This document shows positions 7,898-15,685 of a DNA stretch of 17,135 nt, piece after piece. Source of the DNA: Bacteroidota bacterium. GTDB taxonomy: Bacteria; Bacteroidota; Bacteroidia; Flavobacteriales_F; PHOS-HE28. Under the pieces are notes generated by a model. The model made no database searches. It saw only the letters and a program-made list of their open reading frames with translations, and was not told the origin of the DNA. The stretch lies in the NCBI GenBank assembly GCA_023430325.1, contig JAEZAU010000062.1, positions 1 through 17,135 of the forward strand, read 5' to 3'. A program made the translations under genes and the position numbers. The first letter of the stretch is position 1; each line of letters starts with the position of its first letter.

Positions 7898-8821
7898 TCA
7901 TCTTCCGTCAGTATCCGCCGCCGCGATCGGCATTCCCACCATTTCCTTCAACAGACGGCTCCAGCCGAGCGGTGTGCGCCACCAACTTCCCCGCAATGCC
8001 TCTGGATCGGGGATGGAGATCACGCCAACTTGCACCTGCTCACCCAATGCGCTCTGGTACATTCTTCGTGATCGCCGTGCGTGTACACCCATGGAAATGA
8101 TGTCCACCGAAGTGATCTCGTCCTCGATCGCCTTTTTCGCAAAAGCTTCTGCATTGGCCCGCGTTCGCCCTCTTTCTATCACCATGGCCGGCACAGGGGT
8201 CACTTCACGACCGTTGGGACCGGATGAAAGTATTTCCGCTGCATGATGCGCATATGTCGGTGATCCGGGTCGCCTGTTGCCACCAGCATCTTCGATCCAT
8301 ATGGCTGAGGCCAGAGAATGCACGTTGCTTCCTCGGATGAAGAGATCTTTCGTGAACAGAACATCTACATCTGATGCCGCTCCATTTGCGATCGACGCAA
8401 TGCGTATCGTGCTGAAGGGTCGGTCCGGCTGCAACCAATAGGATGTCGTGTCACCCTTCACCGGTCTTACCATCGCCGTATCACCATCGATCATAACGAT
8501 CAAGTGTACACCAGGAAGACCAGCGGTTACGATGCGCACGCCACCTTCCATCTTCTTTGGCAGAGCGACCGTGATCGACCGGTCTTTCCTCAACCAGTAC
8601 GCGAACGGCCTGATGGTGCCTGTGGTATAGATCCGTTCGTAGCCTCGCCGTTCGATCTCTGCCTTCACCTGTGGCATCAATTCGGGGGGTATCCAGCCTT
8701 CCACCACGGCGACACCGGCTCCTGTAGGATCTGTTACCGATAGATATGGATGCAGAAGAAGACCTGTGATGAAAAGCAGTAATGGGATGAGAGAGAACCA
8801 GAGAAGAAGCCGTCTAACCAT
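7898..8821 (-). CDS. DUF218 (YdcF/SanA-like) membrane-anchored protein with inserted beta domain
   Basis: The 307-residue protein has one N-terminal membrane helix (about 4-24). The first half of a DUF218 domain follows at about 36-70 (GVAVVEGWIPPELMPQVK, GYERIYTTG). The second half lies at about 185-295, with a TYAHHAAEIL helix, the VIERGRTRANAEAF block at 214-227 and GVHARRSRRMY at 245-255. Between them, at about 92-170, is a beta-rich stretch (VRIVTAGLPG, VHLIVMIDGD, STIRIASIANG, KDLFIRGSNV) that resembles Ca-dependent xylan-binding modules of the CBM36/60 type. DUF218 proteins act in envelope biology (SanA, ElyC), but their chemistry is poorly defined. The gene overlaps the DUF2071 stop by 8 bases and is last in its unit. 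DUF218 call firm; carbohydrate-binding insert is inference. Confidence 0.75.
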   Translation of the reverse strand: MVRRLLLWFSLIPLLLFITGLLLHPYLSVTDPTGAGVAVVEGWIPPELMPQVKAEIERRGYERIYTTGTIRPFAYWLRKDRSITVALPKKMEGGVRIVTAGLPGVHLIVMIDGDTAMVRPVKGDTTSYWLQPDRPFSTIRIASIANGAASDVDVLFTKDLFIRGSNVHSLASAIWIEDAGGNRRPGSPTYAHHAAEILSSGPNGREVTPVPAMVIERGRTRANAEAFAKKAIEDEITSVDIISMGVHARRSRRMYQSALGEQVQVGVISIPDPEALRGSWWRTPLGWSRLLKEMVGMPIAAADTDGR

Positions 8822-9542
8822 TGTCCCTGCATTTCACAGATGGCCAGGAAAGAACTTTCACACCAGGCGAATAATGGACGCGTTCCGGGGGATGACGCAA
8901 GGAAATATCGTTGGCCAGGTCAAACGCAACATCCAGCGATCGAAGTTCCACGTTGTAGAGTGGCCATTCCTCATGATGGACCTCATAAAGTCGCGCTATC
9001 CCGCGGTCCATGTAGTACAGGCAATAGCGCTCCGTAAGCCAGATGTCCAAAGCATCCTTTTCCTCCAGTGGTCCCCCCACCACATAGTGCGTATCCAGTT
9101 TCTTTCTGCCCGATCGATGCCTTGAGGTAACCTGACCTTCCTTACGATGTATGATGGACCGCTCATAAGGCAGCGCGGAGAGGGACCGCGCGATGAATGC
9201 GGATAAGGTCTTTCCCGCTTCGATGCTCAGGAAATGAACGCCCTTGTTTCCATCGCGATCGATGTAGGTACGAACGTTGATCTCCTCGAAGAATGATATG
9301 TACTTGACCGAAGGAAGTCCGCGAGGCCGAACCTGTTCCATGGTGAAGGCCACCAGGGAGATGTATGCCATACCATCGTATGTATCCAATGGAAGTTCCT
9401 TAGGGACCAATGGGATAAGCTTTTCTTTGGCGATGGACCAATGCAGGAACAATGCATTGTTCCACTCCTGGTAATACTGCCAACGACATTCCGGCGTGGG
9501 CCATGGCCGATGTGCGTCATTAGCCAACAACGCCTCCATCAT
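8814..9542 (-). CDS. DUF2071 (YqjF-like) protein
   Basis: The 242-residue product matches DUF2071. The N-terminal block is WNNALFLHWSIAKEKLIPLV, then DTYDGMAYISLVAFTMEQVR, a FFEEINVRTYI strand, and a later GVHFLSIEAGKTLSAF helix region. The family has an acetoacetate-decarboxylase-like beta fold, but no catalytic function is assigned and I can show no active-site residue. There is no signal peptide, so it is probably cytoplasmic. The ATG overlaps the stop of the TPR gene (ATGA), and its own 3' end overlaps the DUF218 gene by 8 bases, placing it inside one translationally coupled unit. Confidence 0.85.
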   Translation of the reverse strand: MMEALLANDAHRPWPTPECRWQYYQEWNNALFLHWSIAKEKLIPLVPKELPLDTYDGMAYISLVAFTMEQVRPRGLPSVKYISFFEEINVRTYIDRDGNKGVHFLSIEAGKTLSAFIARSLSALPYERSIIHRKEGQVTSRHRSGRKKLDTHYVVGGPLEEKDALDIWLTERYCLYYMDRGIARLYEVHHEEWPLYNVELRSLDVAFDLANDISLRHPPERVHYSPGVKVLSWPSVKCRDNG

Positions 9543-9865
9543 GGCATATCCGGCATCAGGCTGTGCATGAGCTCCTGCAATTCAGCGCGGGCTTTCCGAT
9601 CGCCTGTGACAATGCATTGGAGCATACCCACTTCGCAGGTATGTATCGCATCATTGGTGCGGCCCAGGTCCGCGAGCATCAAGGCGAGCTGGTAGTAACT
9701 GGGAATATGTTTGGGATCGTCCTTCAACAGTGCCTCAAGGTCATTGATCGCAGCTTCCATTTCGCCTTCACGTTTCAATTCCAAGGCTATGGCATAGCGC
9801 AGGAACGGATCGCCGGGTTCCTCGGCCAGCATGGCCCTTAATTGCTGCAATCGATCGGTGCTCAT
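9539..9865 (-). CDS. Small tetratricopeptide-repeat protein
   Basis: The 108-residue product contains two TPR units, at about 19-52 (DPFLRYAIALELKREGEMEA) and 53-86 (HIPSYYQLALMLADLGRTND), with a short helical tail. TPR proteins serve as interaction scaffolds; no partner can be read here. I chose the ATG at 9865 because it overlaps the stop of the ABC ATPase gene (ATGA), which also removes eight implausible residues. Its own stop overlaps the DUF2071 start in the same way. It has no signal peptide, so it should act in the cytoplasm. Confidence 0.85.
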   Translation of the reverse strand: MSTDRLQQLRAMLAEEPGDPFLRYAIALELKREGEMEAAINDLEALLKDDPKHIPSYYQLALMLADLGRTNDAIHTCEVGMLQCIVTGDRKARAELQELMHSLMPDMP

Positions 9866-10572
9866 GTAGTGAAGGGATGCATGGACCATTCATGCCTCAT
9901 CTGCTCTGCGCCGGCCACGTTCACGATACGGCCTTTGTCCATGAAGGCGATGCGATCGCCCAGGTGTAACGCATCCTCCCGATCATGGCTCACGATGATG
10001 GCCGAGGTACCATGTTCCCGCAAGATGGCCTGCACCTCATTGCGGACCTGGGCACGTGTTTGGCGATCAAGATCGCTGAAAGGCTCATCGAGCAGGATCA
10101 CCTTTGGCCTGAGCACCAGCGATCGCGCGAGCGCCACACGTTGTTGCTGGCCACCGGAAAGCTGGTGCGGGTAGCGATCTTCGAGACCGGAGAGTCCCAC
10201 GGCCTTTATCTCCTCCTGTACCCTTTCGCGCTTCTCCTCCCTTGGCACCTTATGAAGACCGAAACCGATGTTCGAAGCCACGGTGAGGTGCGGAAAAAGT
10301 GCGAGTCCTTGAAAGACCATTCCTACAGGACGGTGTTCCGGGGCCAGCATGATATGCGGGCCGCTGAGCACCGTGCCGGCCACTTCAATGGTGCCGCTCA
10401 ACGGTCTTTCCAGTCCTGCGATCAGACGCAGAAGAGTGGTCTTGCCCGATCCGCTGGGGCCGGCCAGGATGAGAACCTCTCCGTTGGCGAGCTCCAGATC
10501 GATCTTTTGCAGCACGGCAGCATCGCCACGATGAAAATGAAGGTCATGGATGCGGAGAACGACATCGGGCAT
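9862..10572 (-). CDS. ABC transporter ATP-binding protein (ferric-iron importer type)
   Basis: The 236-residue ATPase has every core motif: Walker A GPSGSGKTT at 38-46, a Q-loop in GMVFQGLALFPHLTV (Q88), signature LSGGQQQRVALA at 138-149, Walker B VILLDEP at 158-164, and the switch histidine in IIVSHD (H196). The pattern is closest to the FbpC/PotA/MalK group, but the long C-terminal TOBE domain of ~350-residue members is missing. It should power the permease encoded just upstream. I chose the ATG at 10572 (MPDVVLRIHDLHF); an in-frame extension would run into the repeat at 10601-10718 and has no homology I can see. The 152-base gap to the permease is filled mainly by that repeat. Confidence 0.92.
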   Translation of the reverse strand: MPDVVLRIHDLHFHRGDAAVLQKIDLELANGEVLILAGPSGSGKTTLLRLIAGLERPLSGTIEVAGTVLSGPHIMLAPEHRPVGMVFQGLALFPHLTVASNIGFGLHKVPREEKRERVQEEIKAVGLSGLEDRYPHQLSGGQQQRVALARSLVLRPKVILLDEPFSDLDRQTRAQVRNEVQAILREHGTSAIIVSHDREDALHLGDRIAFMDKGRIVNVAGAEQMRHEWSMHPFTT

Positions 10573-10600
10573 GGGCCCGCAAAGGTATGGGACCGATGTT

Positions 10601-10718
10601 GCGTGAGGGACATGAGCGGAAAGCCCGGACCCGGTGCTTCCGCAATACTGCGGGAGCACCGGGGAGGACTTGAAGCGTTGGCCCGGCAGCGGCTGCTTTT
10701 GAGCCGGTGGCACGCCCC
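10601..10718 (+). repeat. Dispersed intergenic repeat, copy B, with 14-bp hairpin
   Basis: The block begins GCGTGAGGGACATGAGCGGA, continues AAGCCCGGA and, after a hairpin, GAGGACTTG...TTGGCCCG, the same order as copy A at 395-460, and ends CACGCCCC. The hairpin pairs CCGGTGCT (10631-10638) with AGCACCGG (10655-10662). It then has a T-G wobble and pairs CCGCA (10640-10644) with TGCGG (10649-10653) around an ATAC loop. It sits inside an operon, between permease and ATPase genes, where it could trim or stabilise mRNA segments and so set the ratio of the two products. Confidence 0.7.
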
Positions 10719-10724
10719 AATGGC

Positions 10725-12302
10725 TCAGGAGCTACGGCCCAATAGATCTTCCAACACCAGCAACGGCAACAAACCGCAGATGACGATGAGCAATGAAGGC
10801 CAGGATGCGTTGCGGAGCTCCTCGATCGATGCCAGTGAATAGGCCTGTGTGCTCAAGGTATCCACATTGAAAGGCCGGAGGATGAGCGTGAGCGGTAGTT
10901 CCTTGATGACATCGATGGAGACCAGAAGCGCTGCGGCAAGCAACGCCGGTCCCAGTAGGGGAAGATTGATGCGGGTGAAGGTGCGCCAGGGTGATGCCCC
11001 GAGCGATCTGGCCACTTCATCCAACTGGACGTTCTGCTGCCGGAGATCGCCGTATAGCGGCTGAGTGCCTACGGCAAGGAAACGAACGGTGAACGCGTAG
11101 ACCAGCAATGCGGTGGTACCGATCATGGCGTAGCCTGCTGCGGTATGTTCATCGATCCACCCGGCCATGGCCATTACGCCGATGGCGATGACCGCACCGG
11201 GTATGGCATAACCAAGCCCGGCCAGGGACAAGGCTATGTCCGATCGGCGGCCATGCCTTCTGCGAAAAGCGAAAAGGATGGCGACAGCGAGTGTGGAAAC
11301 GGCGGAAAGTGCAGCGATGTATATCGTGGTGCCGAATGCAGGAAGAAGTTCCAGGAGCAGGGCCGGATCCCAAGTGGTGACGACATCGAGGATGATCTTC
11401 CCGATCGGCAGTGCGGCACCCACGGTGAAGATGAGCAGACACCAGAGTACGGCGAATAAGCTATTCGTACCTGTGAGCCGAAGGCGTTTCGCGGCAACTT
11501 GATCGGTGGTCTGTTGTATCCCTTTCCTCGTCCAACCTTCAATGAAAAGAAGCAGGCCCACCAGTGCAAGCAGGACCATGCTCAGGCGCAGAGCGCTGCC
11601 GGTATCATACAACCCGCCCCAGCTGCGGAAGATGCCCGTTGTGAGCGTACGGATGCCGAAATATTTCACGGCCCCGTAATCGTTCAACGTCTCCATGAGC
11701 AACAGGAGCGATCCGCCGGCGATCGCAGGACGGGCAAGCGGCAAAGCGATGCGCCGGAAACGGCTGATATCATTCGCTCCGAGCGTTCTTGCGGCCTCCA
11801 GCTGAGAGCCCATGCCTTTGCTGAACGCAGCCCTGGCCGGCAGATAGATATATGGGAACAGCACGAAAGCGAGCACAAGACCCAGACCGGTAATACTTAT
11901 GATATCGATACGGATGCCGCTGATCTGATGGAGCCAGATGCTGGTGCGCCCGGTAGGGCCGAAGAGATCGGCGTAGGCAAAAGCGCTGATGTACGTAGGA
12001 AGGGCCAGTGGAAGGACCAAGGCCCAACTGAAGATCCGGCGGCCCGGAAAATCGTGCATGGCCACCAGCCATGCGCTGGGCACCGCGATGAGCAAGGCGA
12101 TGACCAGGGTGATGGAGGAGAGCTTGATGGTTTCCCGCAGATGATCGGGAAGAATGGTGGATAATACGTAAGGCCATTCCGGTGCATTGGAATGGAGCGG
12201 AGCGGTGATGACAACGAAAAGCGGCGCCGCAAGGATCAGTGCAAGCAGCGATATCAGTGTGAACGGCAGCCTGTTCTTTGCGTTGATGATCCCCTGCCTC
12301 AT
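10725..12302 (-). CDS. ABC transporter permease, two fused domains (FbpB/FutB-like)
   Basis: The 525-residue inner-membrane protein has about 12 hydrophobic helices in two repeated halves, each with an ATPase-docking EAA loop: EAARTLGANDISRFRRIALP at 169-188 and DEVARSLGASPWRTFTRINL at 428-447. This duplicated layout is characteristic of ferric-iron ABC importers (FbpB/SfuB/FutB), where one polypeptide forms the whole channel. Two copies of the neighbouring ATPase would complete the pore. It starts 4 bases after the stop of the iron-binding lipoprotein gene, so the two are surely cotranscribed. Thiamine or other inorganic substrates remain possible for the family, but the binding protein argues for iron. 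Confidence 0.92.
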   Translation of the reverse strand: MRQGIINAKNRLPFTLISLLALILAAPLFVVITAPLHSNAPEWPYVLSTILPDHLRETIKLSSITLVIALLIAVPSAWLVAMHDFPGRRIFSWALVLPLALPTYISAFAYADLFGPTGRTSIWLHQISGIRIDIISITGLGLVLAFVLFPYIYLPARAAFSKGMGSQLEAARTLGANDISRFRRIALPLARPAIAGGSLLLLMETLNDYGAVKYFGIRTLTTGIFRSWGGLYDTGSALRLSMVLLALVGLLLFIEGWTRKGIQQTTDQVAAKRLRLTGTNSLFAVLWCLLIFTVGAALPIGKIILDVVTTWDPALLLELLPAFGTTIYIAALSAVSTLAVAILFAFRRRHGRRSDIALSLAGLGYAIPGAVIAIGVMAMAGWIDEHTAAGYAMIGTTALLVYAFTVRFLAVGTQPLYGDLRQQNVQLDEVARSLGASPWRTFTRINLPLLGPALLAAALLVSIDVIKELPLTLILRPFNVDTLSTQAYSLASIEELRNASWPSLLIVICGLLPLLVLEDLLGRSS

Positions 12303-12306
12303 TGTC

Positions 12307-13347
12307 CTATCGCCAACCTGCGGCCGTCATGATCTTCACCGCCTGTGCATTATTGCGAGCAAGAACAGCGAGGTCCAACGTATCGGGGATGAATGTTCCG
12401 AAGGACAAAAGTTCAACGGGCACCTGTACTCCTTTCTTCACCGGATACTCCTTATTACCATCGGCGAAGAGCGCCTGCGCTTCATCACTTGAAAGGAATT
12501 CGAGCAAGGCGATCGCTTCTTCCTTGTTCGGCGCATACTTCGTGATCCCTGCGCCGCTGATGTTCACATGTGTTCCGTATCGGCCCATTGAAGGGAACAC
12601 GACACCGATAACTTCACGAGCGCGCTGCCGCTCCGGTTCGTTGCCGGCCATGATCTTTCCGATGTAATAACTGTTGGAAATGGCGATATCGCCGATGCCT
12701 TCGGCCAGCGCAAGTAGTTGATCGGTATCACCACCTTGTGGTTCGCGCGCCATGTTGGACACTATACCGCGAGCCCATTCTTCTGTCGCTTCCGTTCCGA
12801 TCCGCTCTATCATGGCGGCCACCAGGCTTTGGTTGTAAACGTTCTCGGAACTGCGAACAAGAAGCCGTTTTTTCCATTCGGGATCGGTAAGGTCGTTGTA
12901 GTCCTGGATCTTGGCCGGGTCGACCTTTTCCTTGTTGTAGGCGATCACCCGGGCCCGCATGGTAAGGCCGAACCAATGGCCTTGAGGATCTCTTAGATGC
13001 GATGGAATATTCGACTCCAGAACGTTGTTCCGTAGAGGTTGCAGCAGACCCCGTTGTGTCGCCAGACCCAACCTGCCGGCATCCGCCGTTATCAACAGAT
13101 CGGCCGGGCTTTTCGCGCCTTCGGCCTCAAGCCGGGCCATCAACTCATCATCACCGGCCTGAACCATGTTCACTTTTATGCCGGTGCGTTCGGTGAAAAG
13201 TTGGAAGAGCTGCTTATCGGTTTCGTAATGGCGATGGCCGTAGATGTTCACTTCACGTTGAACATCGATCGATGAATGGTCTTCAGCCTGTTCAGCCGAT
13301 CGGCATCCGAGCAATAACAATAGAACAATGATCGGGAGGAACTTCAC
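12307..13347 (-). CDS. Ferric-iron-binding lipoprotein of ABC importer (FutA/FbpA-like)
   Basis: The 346-residue product is a class of periplasmic-type binding protein that captures Fe(III) and hands it to the permease. A hydrophobic leader ends in LLGC (C15), so it is a lipoprotein. Candidate iron ligands fit the FutA pattern: H40-Y41 in GHRHYETD, Y171 in NVYNQS and the pair Y227-Y228 in NSYYIG. The FutA-like start VNIYGHRHYETDKQLFQLF and the C-terminal LLEFLSSDEAQALFADGNKE block also match. Translation appears to start at GTG 13347, which places the lipobox correctly. It is first in a six-gene unit. No Fur-box could be assigned with confidence. Family secure; iron specificity rests on these tyrosines. 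Confidence 0.9.
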   Translation of the reverse strand: MKFLPIIVLLLLLGCRSAEQAEDHSSIDVQREVNIYGHRHYETDKQLFQLFTERTGIKVNMVQAGDDELMARLEAEGAKSPADLLITADAGRLGLATQRGLLQPLRNNVLESNIPSHLRDPQGHWFGLTMRARVIAYNKEKVDPAKIQDYNDLTDPEWKKRLLVRSSENVYNQSLVAAMIERIGTEATEEWARGIVSNMAREPQGGDTDQLLALAEGIGDIAISNSYYIGKIMAGNEPERQRAREVIGVVFPSMGRYGTHVNISGAGITKYAPNKEEAIALLEFLSSDEAQALFADGNKEYPVKKGVQVPVELLSFGTFIPDTLDLAVLARNNAQAVKIMTAAGWR

Positions 13348-13368
13348 GTGATCTGCCAGTAAAGGGCG

Positions 13369-13376
13369 CGAAGCTA
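13369..13376 (-). promoter_or_regulatory. Candidate -7 box for the iron-importer operon
   Basis: On the - strand this reads TAGCTTCG, the TA-N2-TTTG consensus with one change, ending 21 bases before the GTG start of the binding-protein gene. A hairpin at 13384-13417 lies directly upstream and could be a regulator site. No good TTG -33 element is seen. Confidence 0.35.
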
Positions 13377-13383
13377 TTCAAGC

Positions 13384-13417
13384 GTACCATGCTTGTGTAA
13401 TCGCATGATCGTGGTAC
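13384..13417. other. Inverted repeat between outer-membrane gene and iron operon
   Basis: GTACCATG at 13384-13391 pairs with CGTGGTAC at 13410-13417 (one G-T wobble) around an 18-base loop. It starts just after the stop of the DUF5723-like gene and ends upstream of the -7 candidate of the iron operon. It could be a terminator lacking a T-run or an operator; the sequence does not decide. Confidence 0.35.
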
Positions 13418-13420
13418 TGC

Positions 13421-14881
13421 TCAGAAATGGAAGCGCAGGAAGCCAAAGGCAAGCGACAATGTGGGGTCATCCTTCGCCAGGAAGGTGATCGCGTCCCGGG
13501 AAGCAATTCCTGCATCCCACGTACCCTGCCCTGCAATGAAGGTGATGCCCAGCGGCACCTTCAGCCCGTAATCACCTCCACCGCTGATGCCGGTGCTCAA
13601 CTGCAACCAACGGACCGGCAGGATGTGCCCACCGATGCCGAACAAGGGTTTCTCAAAATTGCCGGGCGCATCATTGAGCGGCACAAGGACATCGAGCCCC
13701 ACTTCGATCAATTCATTCACCACCAGACCGGCACCGAGCCTCAAGTTCGTGGGTAGCGCAATATTCTCACTGCTCACTTCCTCCCATTCCAGCAGGCCGG
13801 AATTCGTAACGAAGTCATCCAGGCCATCGAAAAGATCGTAGTTCTCCAAGCCGTTCGTTGCAAGGTTCTCAAGCACGGCATTGGTGCCACGGAAAGCATT
13901 CCCAGACCAGTTGATGGACCCGATGTTATTGACCGCTGCGGCGAGCTTGATGCGATCGTTCAGGATGGCCGATAGCCCCAGATCGAATCCCCAGCCGTTA
14001 CCGGCACCCTGTGGAAAGAACGCCTGCCGACGACCACGTCTTCCCAGGCCGTTCCCATAATCGATGTCGAAGTTTGCACTGAGCGATGAGAAGGCGTTGA
14101 ACTCATTCCCATCTGCGCGGATATCAATGATACCCACACCCACGAGATGCTTGATGCCCACCCCTGCAAAGAGGTGAAGTCCTTCATTCTGCACCACCAT
14201 TTTTCCATAAGAGAGGTTGTATTCACGGTACCAGGCCGCCTTCAGATGCGATCCATTCAAGAGTTGTGCGAGCGGCTGGGGATGGGTCGCAAGACCGACC
14301 ACGATACCGGTAAGTTGCTCTTCGGTCAGCTGATCGCTGTTCGAAATGGTATCACCCGAGGCCAGGACAAGCAGATCGAAATAATCGGCAGAGCTGCCTT
14401 CAAAGATGAGTTCTGATACCAGCCGGTTGAACTTCGACGACCATTGTGCATGGTCGCGGATCTGGAAACCTATGCCGCCCCACGGCTGGCCATGATAAGC
14501 AGCACCGAAGAACATCACATCGGCATTCAGTACGAAACCTGCATCTGCGAAGGCCTGCGCGGCATCCTTCTTATCATCCCAGTTGAAGTTGCTTCCACCT
14601 TGGAAGATCTCCGTGCGCAATCTGTCCTTCGTGAGTGCGGTGCTGTGCAGTGAATAGGAGCCCTCGATAAAACCGATGGATATGGTCTTTCCTTCGTTCT
14701 TCGGCCGCCAGCCGAGGTTCGCCGGATCGATGCCGATGCACTGGTAGTCGGTGACAAAGGTGACGGCCGCACCACGCCCGGTGGAATTGAAGACGCTCTG
14801 TTCCAGTTGAGCGACGGTGTGGTTGATCGATAGCAGGAACAAAGAGATGGAGAGGATCCGCAATTTTCCGATCGAGGCCAT
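13421..14881 (-). CDS. DUF5723-like outer-membrane protein
   Basis: The 486-residue product starts with a signal peptide (MASIGKLRILSISLFLLSIN, cleavage likely after HTVAQ). Next comes SVFNSTGRGAAVTFVTDYQC and GIDPANLGW, the usual N-terminal pattern of DUF5723/PorV-related Bacteroidota barrels in which strands are preceded by an 'A-x-NPA-L' type turn. The body is beta-rich with FGAAYHGQPWGGIGFQIRD, a FDLGLSAILNDRIKLAAAVN strand pair and the C-terminal LAFGFLRFHF, ending in phenylalanine as barrels do. The role of the family is not known. I chose the ATG at 14881 over an upstream in-frame ATG at 14977 because only the shorter form begins with a signal peptide. Confidence 0.75.
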   Translation of the reverse strand: MASIGKLRILSISLFLLSINHTVAQLEQSVFNSTGRGAAVTFVTDYQCIGIDPANLGWRPKNEGKTISIGFIEGSYSLHSTALTKDRLRTEIFQGGSNFNWDDKKDAAQAFADAGFVLNADVMFFGAAYHGQPWGGIGFQIRDHAQWSSKFNRLVSELIFEGSSADYFDLLVLASGDTISNSDQLTEEQLTGIVVGLATHPQPLAQLLNGSHLKAAWYREYNLSYGKMVVQNEGLHLFAGVGIKHLVGVGIIDIRADGNEFNAFSSLSANFDIDYGNGLGRRGRRQAFFPQGAGNGWGFDLGLSAILNDRIKLAAAVNNIGSINWSGNAFRGTNAVLENLATNGLENYDLFDGLDDFVTNSGLLEWEEVSSENIALPTNLRLGAGLVVNELIEVGLDVLVPLNDAPGNFEKPLFGIGGHILPVRWLQLSTGISGGGDYGLKVPLGITFIAGQGTWDAGIASRDAITFLAKDDPTLSLAFGFLRFHF

Positions 14882-14901
14882 GGAGATAATTGATGTTCGA
14901 A

Positions 14902-14909
14902 CGAAGTTA
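14902..14909 (-). promoter_or_regulatory. Candidate -7 box for the DUF5723-like gene
   Basis: On the - strand this reads TAACTTCG (consensus TA-N2-TTTG, one change), ending 20 bases before the ATG at 14881, nearly the same spacing as the box before the iron operon. It lies in the 105-base divergent gap with the + strand gene at 14987. Confidence 0.35.
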
Positions 14910-14986
14910 GGGTCGTTGGAAAGTTCCTGGTCGTGGCGATCCTTCTTTTCAAGGCATTCAATATCTTGCCTGCGCACACCACCACC

Positions 14987-15514
14987 ATGCGTTACTTACT
15001 GTTGCTGTCCCTCGGGCTGCTGCCCTTTATCGATCTGTACGGTCAGGAGACCCGCTCCAATACCGTGGTCTATCATTCGTTCGAAGAATTCCGATCGGAC
15101 TCTGGATCGATCCATCTCGACCATGAAGGAGTGCTGAAATGGGGATTCAAGTTCTTCTATCTCTTCAGGGCTCCTGATGATGATCTGGTCTCCTACAAGG
15201 AAGGGACGATCTGGGGTTTCCGCTGGCGCGATGATGTGTTCCGCTGTGCCGGACCTGATGGTGCTGTACGGTTGATCGAGAAGGGTGATGTTTCATTGTG
15301 GCGGGGCAAAGGCCTGTATATCTCGCATGGGACCGATGGCGACCTGCTCCCGCTTGAAAAATTGTACAACAGGAAGTTCCGGGCAAGATCGAAAGATCAG
15401 GATGCCGGCACCTTCGGCGTGCTCTACGATTGTCTCCAAGCCTGTCCTGATACGCAACTCGCACGCCGCTGTGTCAAGGATTTCAATGGCGATCTGCTGG
15501 GTGAGCTGAAATGA
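14987..15514 (+). CDS. Secreted protein of unknown function
   Basis: I recognise no family. The 175-residue product has a clear signal peptide (MRYLLLLSLGLLPFIDLYGQ, cleavage near residue 20). The mature part is rich in aromatic and charged residues (WGFKFFYLFRAPDDDLVSYK, WGFRWRDDVFRC), followed by VSLWRGKGLYISHGTDGDLL. It has three cysteines, one near the middle (FRCAG) and two in the C-terminal part (DCLQACPD), plus one more in RRCVKDF, so disulfides are possible. No repeat or catalytic motif is evident. The ATG at 14987 was preferred to an upstream ATG at 14933 because it begins the signal peptide. It is divergent from the DUF5723-like gene. The 171 bases after it (15515-15685) hold no gene and no clear terminator. 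Confidence 0.65.
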   Translation: MRYLLLLSLGLLPFIDLYGQETRSNTVVYHSFEEFRSDSGSIHLDHEGVLKWGFKFFYLFRAPDDDLVSYKEGTIWGFRWRDDVFRCAGPDGAVRLIEKGDVSLWRGKGLYISHGTDGDLLPLEKLYNRKFRARSKDQDAGTFGVLYDCLQACPDTQLARRCVKDFNGDLLGELK

Positions 15515-15685
15515 ATCGGCTCATCGATCGGTGCATTCGTGGATCGAAAATGCATTGTCTTCTGGAATTTCCATGCCTATAGGGCGCACAGCTGCCGACG
15601 GGAATTCAGGAAAAGTTCAGGTGCGATAAGATCGTGGATCCCACGCCAGGGCGCTGATTTCGATCTACGCGAAGAAAGGTTAAGT

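Noticed and set aside
10573..10713. 47-codon N-terminal extension of the ABC ATPase frame
   Set aside because: It is translated from the dispersed repeat and has no ABC homology; the ATG at 10572 gives the normal N-terminus.
9985..10842. Long open frame on the + strand (285 codons) opposite the ABC ATPase and repeat B
   Set aside because: It crosses a real ATPase gene, a non-coding repeat and the permease end, and shows no domain.
11499..12164. Open frame on the + strand (221 codons) opposite the permease
   Set aside because: Its composition (Q, E, D, R rich, no hydrophobic core) mirrors the antisense of membrane helices; no motif is present.
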